Positions 1 to 7,225 of a DNA stretch of 14,796 nucleotides are shown here, piece by piece (position 1 is the stretch's first letter; each line of letters begins with the position of its first letter). A model generated the notes under the pieces. The model made no database searches, was not told the DNA's origin, and saw nothing but the letters and a program-made list of their open reading frames with translations. The position numbers and the translations under genes were made by a program. The stretch is taken from NCBI GenBank assembly GCA_003217965.1, contig QHNB01000065.1, positions 1 through 14,796 of the forward strand, read 5' to 3'. Source of the DNA: Verrucomicrobiota bacterium. GTDB taxonomy: Bacteria > Verrucomicrobiota > Verrucomicrobiia > Chthoniobacterales > UBA10450.

Positions 1-207
1 AGACCTTCCGGGGATATAAAGGCTGCCGGTGATCAGAATGACGAAAAGCAAAAGCAGGAAGCTGCAATTGCTGAGGCAGAAGCTGAACAACGTGGCGAGA
101 TGAGCCCCCAACAAGCCGGCCAATTACTACAGGCGATGAAAGACGAAGAAGCGCGGGTTCAGCTCAATGAACGCAAGCCGACTCATCGTGTCTATAACGA
201 CTGGTGA
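1..207 (+). CDS. C-terminal fragment of a BatB/BatC-like (TPR/VWA) Bat-operon protein
   Basis: An open frame enters from the left edge in frame 1 and ends at TGA 205-207, giving 68 visible residues. The first part is rich in Gln, Glu, Ala and Lys and looks like a low-complexity or coiled linker. It is followed by the segment MSPQQAGQLLQAMKDEEARV and a basic tail ending VYNDW. A short tail of the type 'P-x-QA-x-x-LL-x-x-x-x-x-EE' is typical of the end of BatB or BatC proteins, the VWA- or TPR-containing members of Bat operons. The fragment sits 7 nt upstream of batD, which supports that reading. The VWA or TPR domain itself is outside the window, so BatB, BatC or a fusion cannot be told apart. 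Confidence 0.7.
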   Translation, partial: RPSGDIKAAGDQNDEKQKQEAAIAEAEAEQRGEMSPQQAGQLLQAMKDEEARVQLNERKPTHRVYNDW

Positions 208-214
208 AAGGCGG

Positions 215-2059
215 ATGAGACCGCTCGTTTTGATCAAGATCGCGCTGTTTTTAATCGGAGCGTTGATAATTGCCGACGCGCGCGCCGAATCCGCTAGTGT
301 GACGGCGGCACTAACAAGCTCCGAAACGGCACTGGGTCAACCAGTTCAGCTCGAAGTAAAAATCAAAGGCACTACGAATGCGACACCTCCGCAAACAATC
401 GCGGTCGACGGTTTGCAAATTGCGCTGACTGACACTCGCCGTTCATTCGAGATGCACGGTTTTTCCTCGGTCGAGTCGACTTTGTCCTACGGCTACACCA
501 TCATGCCGATGAAAGCCGGCACTTTCAAAATACCGCCACAACCGATTCGCGCCGGAAACACAACTTTACATACACCCGAGCTGACTTTGCATGTTACGGA
601 CGGGCCGAATCGCGGGATGGCTCGAGGAAATCAGGGAGCTACTCCCAATCCTTTTGCGGGCGAGGACAAACTGGCGTTTGCGGAACTAGTCGTGCCAAAA
701 AAGACTGCCTATGTGGGCGAAACCATTCCGGTGGTCCTGCGAATTGGCTTCAATTCACGAACGAGAGTCCTCGGCAGAGAACCGCCTAATATTGGCGGGC
801 AGGGATTTACCATGCAAAAACTCGGCCAGGAAGATCGCAATCTTGAGACGATTGGTGGCCGTAGCTACATCGTCTATAGCTACAAGAGTGCAGTTTCCGC
901 GGCACGCACCGGGAGTTTCCAGCTCGGGCCCATCGAAACCAAGGCAGTCATTCTTGCGCCACGCCGCGGCTCTGGAGTGCGGCGTATGCCATTTGATCCT
1001 TTCGATGGCGACGATCCATTCGCGAACCCGCTCTTTAGTGATCCCTTCAGCATGCTGGGTGAGCGTCGCGAGGTCACCGTTAAGAGCGAGACGATCCCGC
1101 TCGATGTGAAGCCCTTGCCTCCCGGTGCGCCGCCGACATTCACCGGGGCGGTTGGAAATTTTTCCATGACGGCGGACGCAAACCCGAAGCGAGTGCAAGT
1201 AGGCGATCCTATTACAGTTAAAGTGGAGATCGCCGGCCGCGGGAATTTCGACCGAGTAAGCGCGCCCAGTTTAAGCGACGAGAGCGGATGGCATAAGTAT
1301 CCACCATCCGCAAATTTCAAGCAGGACGACGACGTGGGGATCAGCGGAACGAAAACATTCGAAATGGTGGTATCACCGAACGAAAGAAAACCGACTCTAC
1401 CGCCGGTGACCTTCAGTTACTTCGATCCGGTCAAAGAAAAATATGTCACGCTACAGAGTCAGGCGTTGCCGCTGGTGGTGGAAGGTAACGCACCGCCTGG
1501 ACCGCCAATAGTGACCACGACACCCAAAGCATCGTCCGCAGCGAGCTCGCCCGGGGCTACGTCACAGCAGCCGCCACAGCTTCTGCCGCTAGTGAGGGAA
1601 CCCGGCAAAATCGTGCATAGCTTCGCGCCCCTTTACGCTCAGAAAGAATTCTGGCTGGCGCAGGTGTTTCCGCTGGTTATCGCAATCGGTTTAATGGGTT
1701 GGAGGATCCAAAGAGTGCGGAAGTCAAACTGGGCGGCGATACGTGCAGCCGGATTTCAACGCGAAACCGATGAACTCCTGCGGAAACTTCGGCGCGATGT
1801 GCTGCCACCGCCGGAATATTTTTCTGACGCATCACGGGTCGTGCAACTGAAGACGGCATTGAAACAGAATATTGAACCAGGTGTGGTGGACGCCGACACG
1901 GCCGCACGCGTTTTCGCTCTGGACAAGGAGCGGAGTGAGCGGATGCGCCGGCTTTTCGCGATCAGCGACGAGCTTCGCTATAGCGGGAAAGCGAATGGGT
2001 CGGTTTCGTCCGATCACCGACGGGAGGCGTTGGAGCTGATTGAATCACTGCGGCCATGA
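215..2059 (+). CDS. batD: BatD family protein (exported, membrane-anchored)
   Basis: This is a 614-residue protein of the BatD ('oxygen tolerance') family, thought to act in the periplasm with the VWA proteins BatA/BatB. The exact biochemical role of Bat proteins is unsettled. I chose ATG 215 because it begins a clear signal peptide (Met-Arg, then a hydrophobic run ending ADARA-ES) and has GAAAGG just upstream. An in-frame ATG at 167 would add 16 residues ahead of the signal and overlap the preceding gene. Beta-rich BatD-like repeats follow (about residues 28-130, 150-300 and 310-425). They include a loop rich in Phe, Asp and Pro near 258-281, which is common in this family. A Pro/Ser/Ala-rich linker (about 425-460) precedes one membrane helix (about 478-499) and a charged cytoplasmic tail of about 115 residues. 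The stop overlaps the batE start (ATGA), which implies translational coupling. Confidence 0.88.
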   Translation: MRPLVLIKIALFLIGALIIADARAESASVTAALTSSETALGQPVQLEVKIKGTTNATPPQTIAVDGLQIALTDTRRSFEMHGFSSVESTLSYGYTIMPMKAGTFKIPPQPIRAGNTTLHTPELTLHVTDGPNRGMARGNQGATPNPFAGEDKLAFAELVVPKKTAYVGETIPVVLRIGFNSRTRVLGREPPNIGGQGFTMQKLGQEDRNLETIGGRSYIVYSYKSAVSAARTGSFQLGPIETKAVILAPRRGSGVRRMPFDPFDGDDPFANPLFSDPFSMLGERREVTVKSETIPLDVKPLPPGAPPTFTGAVGNFSMTADANPKRVQVGDPITVKVEIAGRGNFDRVSAPSLSDESGWHKYPPSANFKQDDDVGISGTKTFEMVVSPNERKPTLPPVTFSYFDPVKEKYVTLQSQALPLVVEGNAPPGPPIVTTTPKASSAASSPGATSQQPPQLLPLVREPGKIVHSFAPLYAQKEFWLAQVFPLVIAIGLMGWRIQRVRKSNWAAIRAAGFQRETDELLRKLRRDVLPPPEYFSDASRVVQLKTALKQNIEPGVVDADTAARVFALDKERSERMRRLFAISDELRYSGKANGSVSSDHRREALELIESLRP

Positions 2060-2796
2060 AACAGGTGATTTTTGCGAAACTTGGGATGCTGCTTTTCGGC
2101 TGGGCGCTTTTTACGACGGTTTGGAGCGCGGCGCCCAATGATGCCCAGTTTGAAAAAGCAAATTCCGATTACGTAGCCGGTAACTTCAAAGAGGCGATTT
2201 CCGACTACAACACGGTCGTCCAGTCAGGTGAATGGAGCGCCAATCTCTTTTACAACCTTGGAAATGCCTATTATCGCGCCGGAGATTATGGTCACGCGAT
2301 ATTGAACTACGAACGCGCCTTGCGGATTGAGTGGCAGCATCCGGAGGCACAAGCGAACCTCCGTATCGCGCGCGATGAAACGCATGGGCTGGAGTTAACT
2401 CCGTCCCTTTTCGAGCGCTATGTTAGCGCTGATAGCATCGGCGCATTGACTCTTGCCGCCGCAGTCTTGTTTTGGTTGGCCGTCGCGTTGGTGGTCCTAT
2501 CTGGTCGGAGACCATTGCTGGTGAGCGCAATTGTTTGTTTCGTTCTGAGCGGTTGCTGCGCGATTGCGGTTTATACGCTCGTCCATGGGTCGCGTGGCCA
2601 AGCCCTTGCCGTAATTGTTCGAAACAATGTTGAAGCGCGTGTCGCGACCGCAGATACTGCGCGCACCGTTTTAGCGTTGCCGCCCGGAAGCGAGGTATTG
2701 ATCGTCCAGCCTCGGGGCGACTGGACCTATGCACAGCTGCCGAACGATCAGCGCGGGTGGATTCCGACAGACGCAGTCGAAAAAATCCAGCTGTAA
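2056..2796 (+). CDS. batE: BatE-like TPR and SH3-domain membrane protein
   Basis: This 246-residue protein has the usual BatE layout. A hydrophobic N-terminal export signal covers about residues 1-25. Two TPR units follow (about 29-62 and 63-96, with the FYNLGNAYYRAGDYGHAI core at 65-82), then two adjacent membrane helices (about 128-149 and 153-176). The C-terminus is a bacterial SH3-like domain (about 183-243) containing ARVATADTARTVLALPPGSE and a GDWTYAQL...RGWIP pattern. TPR and SH3 domains suggest protein or cell-wall contacts on the outer face of the inner membrane, as partner of BatD. The gene starts within the batD stop codon and is the last gene of this operon, since more than 100 nt without a gene follow. 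Confidence 0.88.
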   Translation: MKQVIFAKLGMLLFGWALFTTVWSAAPNDAQFEKANSDYVAGNFKEAISDYNTVVQSGEWSANLFYNLGNAYYRAGDYGHAILNYERALRIEWQHPEAQANLRIARDETHGLELTPSLFERYVSADSIGALTLAAAVLFWLAVALVVLSGRRPLLVSAIVCFVLSGCCAIAVYTLVHGSRGQALAVIVRNNVEARVATADTARTVLALPPGSEVLIVQPRGDWTYAQLPNDQRGWIPTDAVEKIQL

Positions 2797-2925
2797 TAGA
2801 AGGTCAGTTGTAGCTGTCGCCGTCTGCTCGCGAACGCTTTTGGAGTCTTCGGCGTCAGGATGACAGAAGTCGGCTGTTGAGAAGCGGACAATTGCCTTAA
2901 TCTTGCAGCCTGTATGAAGGCCGAG
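2797..2925 (+). other. Intergenic region after the bat operon
   Basis: This 129-nt spacer holds no credible gene. Just before the next gene it carries GAAGG (2916-2920), 5 nt upstream of ATG 2926, which is a plausible ribosome binding site. TTGAGA (2877-2882) and TAATCT (2898-2903) are spaced by only 15 nt, so any promoter here is weak on sequence grounds. The central part (about 2810-2875) has a mixed, slightly self-complementary composition (CTGTC at 2814-2818, GACAG at 2860-2864) without a U-tract. I do not call a terminator. Confidence 0.4.
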
Positions 2926-4329
2926 ATGGATGTCGGAACGAATAGGAAGGCGTTCCAAATTAATCTTGATGCGAAGCGCTACGGCACCTTCGCCGAGATC
3001 GGCGCCGGCCAGGAAGTAGCGCGGCGGTTTTTCCATGTAGGAGGGGCGTCCGGGACAATCGCGAAGACGATGTCGGCCTACGATATGACGTTTAGCGACG
3101 CAATTTACGGGCCGACCGACCGTTACGTCAGCCGCAAGCGTTTACAAACAATGCTCGATCATGAATACAGTTTGTTGATCGAGCGGCTAGACAAGAAGCT
3201 CGGTCATCAGCGTACGTTCTTCGTGTTTGCCGACACGGTAGCGGCACGAACTTTTAAGCAGCATAGCGAGTCACATGGGTGGCTCGGCGTTCGCTTTCAA
3301 ACCGAGTACCGCGGTGAGCCAAGCCAGATTATTATCCACGTCCGCATGCTTGATGAAGCGAACGTCGATCAACAGGAAGCGCTTGGCGTAATCGGAGTCA
3401 ATCTGATCCACGGTGCCTTCTATCATGAGAAGCCGGAGGAATTGATCTCTTCGCTACAAGAAAACATCGCCCCCGGTCGTATCGAAGTGGACATGATCAG
3501 ATTTTCCGGCCCTGCATTTGCCGGCGTCGACAATCGGCTGATGAGTTTGCAACTGGTGAGCCAGGGTTTGACTGATGCGGTCATGTTCCTGGCTGATGGA
3601 GAGACAGTGCAGCCAGCTGAAGTTTTTTACAAAAAAGCGATCTTGGTCGAACGCGGGAGTTTTCGTCCGGTAACGTATGCGACCAATGACATGCTGGACG
3701 GGGCCAAGCGAAAGTTCCTGCAGGAATCGGGCTGCGACGAACGCAACCTGGTGGTGCTGATGGAAATGACGTTGGAGAATTTGCTCGCGGAAGGGCAATT
3801 AAATCATGCCGACTTTTTAGCACGCGTCGATATCCTCGGGGCTCTAGGACGGACCGTCTTGATTTCGAAATTTGGCGAGTACTACAGGCTCGCGACTTAT
3901 CTTTCCCGTTACACCAATCGTTTGATCGGATTGGTCATGGGTGTTCCAAGTCTTTTGGAAATCTTTGATGAAAAATACTACCTCAATTTGGAAGGCGGGA
4001 TTTTGGAAGCGCTCGGCCGAATGTTCAAAGGTTCGCTCAAACTTTATGTTTACCCGATGATAGACGAACGGACTGGGAAGATCATCACGGCCAAGCAGAT
4101 CAAAGTCGCACCCAACTTGAAATCGCTCTTCCAATATCTCATCGACAATAACTACATTGAAGAGATCAGCGATTATCATCCCGAGTACCTGCGGATTTAT
4201 CCGCCGGACGCGTTGGCAAAATTGCAGACCGGCGACAGCAGCTGGGAAAAAATGCTTCCACCCGAGGTGACACGGATGATCAAAGAACGCGGGTTTTTCG
4301 GGTGTCGTCCGGTTTCAGCCGCGGCTTAA
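2926..4329 (+). CDS. Conserved soluble protein of unknown function
   Basis: This is a 467-residue protein I cannot assign to an activity. It has no signal peptide and no membrane helix, so it is probably cytoplasmic. Notable blocks are NRKAFQINLD (6-15), GTFAEIGAGQEVARRFF (20-36), AKTMSAYDMTFSDAIYG (46-62), FFVFADTVAAR (98-108), GWLGVRFQ (118-125), SGPAFAGVDNRLMSLQLV (194-211), ADFLARVDILGALGRTVLIS (295-314) and LNLEGGILEALGRMF (353-367). From memory, closely similar proteins occur in myxobacteria and other phyla. Some carry automatic names such as 'TonB-dependent receptor' or 'nicotinamide mononucleotide adenylyltransferase'. Nothing here supports those names: there is no export signal, plug, beta-barrel or HxGH nucleotidyltransferase motif. 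I prefer ATG 2926 for its GAAGG site; ATG 2914 would add four residues. The gene stands alone between the bat and pil clusters. Confidence 0.85.
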   Translation: MDVGTNRKAFQINLDAKRYGTFAEIGAGQEVARRFFHVGGASGTIAKTMSAYDMTFSDAIYGPTDRYVSRKRLQTMLDHEYSLLIERLDKKLGHQRTFFVFADTVAARTFKQHSESHGWLGVRFQTEYRGEPSQIIIHVRMLDEANVDQQEALGVIGVNLIHGAFYHEKPEELISSLQENIAPGRIEVDMIRFSGPAFAGVDNRLMSLQLVSQGLTDAVMFLADGETVQPAEVFYKKAILVERGSFRPVTYATNDMLDGAKRKFLQESGCDERNLVVLMEMTLENLLAEGQLNHADFLARVDILGALGRTVLISKFGEYYRLATYLSRYTNRLIGLVMGVPSLLEIFDEKYYLNLEGGILEALGRMFKGSLKLYVYPMIDERTGKIITAKQIKVAPNLKSLFQYLIDNNYIEEISDYHPEYLRIYPPDALAKLQTGDSSWEKMLPPEVTRMIKERGFFGCRPVSAAA

Positions 4330-4398
4330 TTGACGGCTGGCGCCGCGTCATAACTCCTGTCCCAGGCATGCTTTCCGCTACATGCAGGAGAGCATCCC
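4330..4398 (+). promoter_or_regulatory. Leader of the pil operon with hairpin over the pilM ribosome binding site
   Basis: The 69-nt gap contains a GC-rich stem just after the upstream stop (4332-4337 with 4342-4349, one bulge). It could end transcription of the upstream gene but lacks a T-run. A second fold pairs CTCCTG (4354-4359) with CAGGAG (4385-4390), continued by CATG (4367-4370) with CATG (4381-4384) around a 10-nt loop. The GGAG at 4387-4390, 8 nt before the pilM ATG, is inside the 3' arm, so the fold would hide the ribosome binding site. TTGACG at 4330-4335 resembles a -35 box, but no well-spaced -10 box follows. Confidence 0.35.
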
Positions 4399-5475
4399 AT
4401 GGCGAGACGCGGAAATTCTGTCATCGGCATCGACCTCGGCAAGCACCGCTATAAAGCCGTGCTGTTGAGCAAGAAGAGTGAAACTCGCTATGTCCTGACC
4501 AGCTTCGCCTCGCACGAAGTTTCAGAAGACCTGGCAACACCGGACGCGATTGCTCAACAACTCAAGCAACTTCTCCGCGAACTGGGTGGCCAAACACGCA
4601 ATTGCGCGATCGCCGTTTCCGAGCCGGGCTCGCTGTTGCGTATAATCGAGCAACCGAGCACACCACCTGAACTGTTGCGGAACGCGCTCCGTTACAACGG
4701 TCTCAGCATGCTCAATCAAGATTGCAAAGACTTCGTCCTCGATGTCGCCGCGATTTCCGCCAACGGATCAGATCCGAAAACGGCACCGGCATCGAATGAC
4801 GAGGTCAATGTGACGGTGCAATCACCCGTCATGATTCAAATGCGGTATCTCGTCGGTGGAATGCTGCGCACCCAGGTAAAGCTGATTTCCGAGGCGATGG
4901 CAAAGACCCGTTTATCGGCAGATATCCTGCAACTCGCCCCGGTCTGTTCCCTTAATGCCTTTGAATTTGCTTATCCAGAAGTGCACGGGAAGGAGGCGTT
5001 TCTTTTACTCGATATGGGGCACCTGCAAAGCACCGTTCTAATCGGGCGCAACGGCGAACTCACCTTCACCCGCTCCTTCGACTATGGCGGCAAACATTTT
5101 ACCCAGGCGCTCACTGCCGACGGCGCGCTCGATGTGCATGCGGCCCACCTGATGATCAAGGCGGGCGATGCCGGGATGGCGGAAATTTGCCGGAATACCC
5201 TGACCCGACTCGTGACCGAAGTGCGAAATTCCATTGGCTTCTTTGAAGGTCAGCACGAGACACCGATTCATCGCATCTTTGTCTCGGGCGGACTCTCTCG
5301 CGCAGAAATGATTCTGCAAATCCTAAGCGATGAACTGAGTCTGCCCTGTGAAATTTGGGACCCGCTCGAGAACTGCGAAGTGGCGCTAGCAGCGACAAAG
5401 CGTAAGACGCTGCAGAACGAATTTACCTCCCTCAATGTCGCCTGCGGGGCTGCTTTTGAGTATCTCCGGAGCTAG
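4399..5475 (+). CDS. pilM: PilM-like actin-fold ATPase of type IV pilus / type II secretion platform
   Basis: This 358-residue protein has the actin-like ATPase fold of PilM, the cytoplasmic partner of PilN in the inner-membrane assembly platform. Visible motifs are phosphate-1 VIGIDLGKHRYKAVLL (8-23), phosphate-2 FLLLDMGHLQSTVLIG (201-216), the strand and loop FTRSFDYGGKHFTQAL (223-238) and the adenosine motif RIFVSGGLSR (292-301). No signal peptide or membrane helix is present. The length agrees with PilM (about 350). GGAG lies 8 nt before the start. It is the first gene of a four-gene cluster with gaps of 5 nt, 1 nt and a 4-nt overlap. The order PilM-PilN-PilO-PilP matches the standard pil operon. 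The middle part (about 118-145) carries an extra polar insertion. Confidence 0.88.
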   Translation: MARRGNSVIGIDLGKHRYKAVLLSKKSETRYVLTSFASHEVSEDLATPDAIAQQLKQLLRELGGQTRNCAIAVSEPGSLLRIIEQPSTPPELLRNALRYNGLSMLNQDCKDFVLDVAAISANGSDPKTAPASNDEVNVTVQSPVMIQMRYLVGGMLRTQVKLISEAMAKTRLSADILQLAPVCSLNAFEFAYPEVHGKEAFLLLDMGHLQSTVLIGRNGELTFTRSFDYGGKHFTQALTADGALDVHAAHLMIKAGDAGMAEICRNTLTRLVTEVRNSIGFFEGQHETPIHRIFVSGGLSRAEMILQILSDELSLPCEIWDPLENCEVALAATKRKTLQNEFTSLNVACGAAFEYLRS

Positions 5476-5480
5476 CCGTC

Positions 5481-6143
5481 ATGCCCCTGCAACTCAATCT
5501 CCTCCACGAAGAAATTTCGCAGGAGCGCCAACGTAAGCGCGACCCGCTCAAAATCAGCATGTATGTGGGTGCTGCCTTGGCCGGTCTGTTAGCCCTGAAT
5601 TACCTCTGGAGTGCCTACCGCACGCTCAGCATCAAAGCCCACCTCAGCTCGGTCGAACGCGAATGGGCGAAAGTAGAACCGCAAGTGACGGCTGCACAAA
5701 AACGAGCCGAGCAGCTCAATGGAATCATCAGTACCACCAGAACACTCGATCAGTTTATCGATAATCGGTTCTTCTGGGCACCAATGCTGGAAACGATTTC
5801 CCGCTGCGTCACGCCAAATCTTCAGATCACCAGCCTTGACGGCACGATTGAGGAACAGAGCAAGGCGATCACCATCTTGCTTGAAGGCACAGCCGCCGGG
5901 CGTGAGCCGCGAGCGGTGGCTGAAGATTTCCGCCAAATGTTACTCGAGCAGTTAGCTAAGGAACAGCCTGGAGTCAAAGTGGAGTTCAGGACTTTAGAAG
6001 ACCTCGATACGCTTATTAGTATGGGCGGAAATAACGTCGCGGCCGCACACTTTATTGTGTCGGTTAATGCGAATACCGGCCCGAAAGCTCCGGCCTCGGC
6101 ACCAGCCGAACGCAAGAGCAAAGCGAGAAAAGAGGAGTCGTAA
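5481..6143 (+). CDS. pilN: PilN-like inner-membrane assembly protein
   Basis: This is a 220-residue bitopic membrane protein placed where PilN belongs. The N-terminus MPLQLNLLHEEISQERQRKR resembles the short cytoplasmic PilN segment (an 'x-NLL' pattern) that docks into PilM. One membrane helix follows at about residues 24-45, then a coiled-coil stretch (about 50-82) and a ferredoxin-like periplasmic domain (about 100-195, with ETISRCVTPNLQITSLDGTI typical of fimbrial assembly PilN). The C-terminal 20 residues are an Ala/Lys/Arg-rich tail. GGAG (5468-5471) lies 9 nt before the ATG. The protein is slightly longer than typical PilN (about 180-200 aa). Assignment rests on topology, motif and position more than on strong conservation. 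Confidence 0.78.
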   Translation: MPLQLNLLHEEISQERQRKRDPLKISMYVGAALAGLLALNYLWSAYRTLSIKAHLSSVEREWAKVEPQVTAAQKRAEQLNGIISTTRTLDQFIDNRFFWAPMLETISRCVTPNLQITSLDGTIEEQSKAITILLEGTAAGREPRAVAEDFRQMLLEQLAKEQPGVKVEFRTLEDLDTLISMGGNNVAAAHFIVSVNANTGPKAPASAPAERKSKARKEES

Positions 6144-6144
6144 T

Positions 6145-6699
6145 TTGAACAAAGAACAAACCAAAAAAATCATCCTCGGGGCCTTTGGCGTTATCGGACT
6201 GCTTTACGTTTACTTTACCTTCTTTCTCGGGCCGTTGAATAAGAGCCGCTATTCGATGGCTGGAAGAATGGCCGAGTTCCAAAATAAGCTGACATCGTCG
6301 AAGACTGAAATCGCGAACGCAGCCAAACTCGAAGCAAACGCTCGCGCCGCAACGGCCCGTTATGATGCTTTGCTCGCCCTCCATCCGGAAGGCGCTCCCA
6401 TCGCATGGTTTCCGCCCCGGGTCAGAACCTTTTTTTCCAATCAGCAGATCGACAAATCCTCTGCCAGGCTGGAAGGGACGTCGGGTTTCACGGAGAAAGA
6501 ACTCTCCTCATGGAACAAATACACCTGGATCATCGATTTGCCGCAGGCTGATTTTGGCACGTTCGGTCGGGCCCTTGCCGCACTGGAGAATTCTGAGCCT
6601 CTGCTCTCGGTGACTCGACTGCGTATCCACGTCGGCACCGAAGATCCGGAATTCCAACAGGTCTCCATGACCGCCCTCACCATCATTGGTAAGAGATGA
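6145..6699 (+). CDS. pilO: PilO-like inner-membrane assembly protein (TTG start)
   Basis: This 184-residue protein has a short basic N-terminus (MNKEQTKK), one membrane helix (about 9-29), a helical segment (about 40-78) and a periplasmic alpha/beta domain ending in a repeat-like strand pattern. This is the PilO topology. PilO pairs with PilN to align the inner-membrane platform with PilM and PilP. I start it at TTG 6145, one base after the pilN stop, because GAGGAG (6132-6137) is ideally placed 7 nt upstream and the first residues are the expected cytoplasmic anchor. The in-frame ATG at 6055 lies inside pilN and would add an arginine-rich stretch unlike the family. Its stop overlaps the next start (ATGA). 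Sequence similarity to PilO is weak by eye, so context carries much of the call. Confidence 0.75.
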   Translation: MNKEQTKKIILGAFGVIGLLYVYFTFFLGPLNKSRYSMAGRMAEFQNKLTSSKTEIANAAKLEANARAATARYDALLALHPEGAPIAWFPPRVRTFFSNQQIDKSSARLEGTSGFTEKELSSWNKYTWIIDLPQADFGTFGRALAALENSEPLLSVTRLRIHVGTEDPEFQQVSMTALTIIGKR

Positions 6700-7100
6700 A
6701 AAAGGTCTTCTTCATCTGCTTTCTGATCTGCGGCACGCCCGTGCTCGCCGAAGAAGCACCAAAACTCGAACTGAAACACCGCTCCGCCTTCAACGAGGAA
6801 GCCGAGGCACGTAACCCTTTTTGGCCGATCGGGTGGAAACCAATGGCCAAAATTTCGAACTCCAGCGTGGAAAATGCCGGGACAAAGATCCCATCCAATG
6901 CATTTGTCGTTAGCTCGATTACGCTCGATCCCGGGGCGCACTTCGCTATCATCAATGGAAAGACAATCGGAGAAGGCCAGCAGTTTGGACTGCAACTGGG
7001 CAATCAGCTCTATCAAATCACGGTCAAAGCGATCCAGGACGGCCGGGTTATTCTTCTCCGACGCGACCAGGAGATAATCGTACCATTGCGACGCAAATAA
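6696..7100 (+). CDS. Small exported PilP/GspB-like protein
   Basis: This is a 134-residue exported protein with a signal peptide MKKVFFICFLICGTPVLAEE (cleavage probably after VLA). The segment RNPFWPIGW (39-47) resembles the 'R-[DN]-P-F' motif common in PilP, GspB and GspC-type linker proteins. The C-terminal half contains FAIINGKTIGEGQQ (83-96), then ITVKAIQDGRVILLR (108-122). That is the usual 'AIINGk-x-x-x-G ... V-x-x-I-x-x-x-x-V-x-L' strand pattern of the small domain that contacts the secretin. It therefore probably bridges PilN/PilO to an outer-membrane secretin. It is coupled to pilO by a 4-nt overlap and is the last gene of the cluster. It could also be a GspB-type protein; I leave the symbol empty. 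Confidence 0.7.
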   Translation: MKKVFFICFLICGTPVLAEEAPKLELKHRSAFNEEAEARNPFWPIGWKPMAKISNSSVENAGTKIPSNAFVVSSITLDPGAHFAIINGKTIGEGQQFGLQLGNQLYQITVKAIQDGRVILLRRDQEIIVPLRRK

Positions 7101-7225
7101 GCAGTCGTCGGAAGTTGCGAGAGCAACGCAAATTTCTGGTTGCACTCCTGGACGGAGTTGCCCATGTTCGGCCTTTCCATCTTAACCCCATTCACCAGTA
7201 TTTCCGCAATCTCCACATTTGTCAG
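7101..7225 (+). other. Gap after the pil cluster with two small hairpins
   Basis: This 125-nt spacer has no convincing gene. An in-frame extension of the downstream gene is open from TTG 7115 but lacks a ribosome binding site and precedes the signal peptide. Two hairpins are visible. One is GTTGC-GAGA-GCAAC (7114-7127), a 5-bp stem with a GNRA-type loop. The other is ACTCC-TGGAC-GGAGT (7144-7158), extended by GC/GC across a one-base bulge. Neither has a clear following T-run. They may mark the end of the pil transcript or the leader of the next gene. Confidence 0.35.

Noticed and set aside
2926..4329. TonB-dependent receptor or nucleotidyltransferase annotation for the unassigned protein
   Set aside because: There is no signal peptide, plug domain, barrel strands or HxGH motif in the sequence, so either name would be misleading.
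6441..7145. A 234-codon minus-strand open frame opposite pilO and the PilP-like gene
   Set aside because: It spans two genes that fit a coherent operon with coupled starts and clear membrane or signal features. The antisense protein has no family resemblance.
7115..7225. Upstream TTG start (7115) for the haloperoxidase gene
   Set aside because: It would put 37 extra residues in front of a clean signal peptide and starts inside a hairpin without a ribosome binding site.
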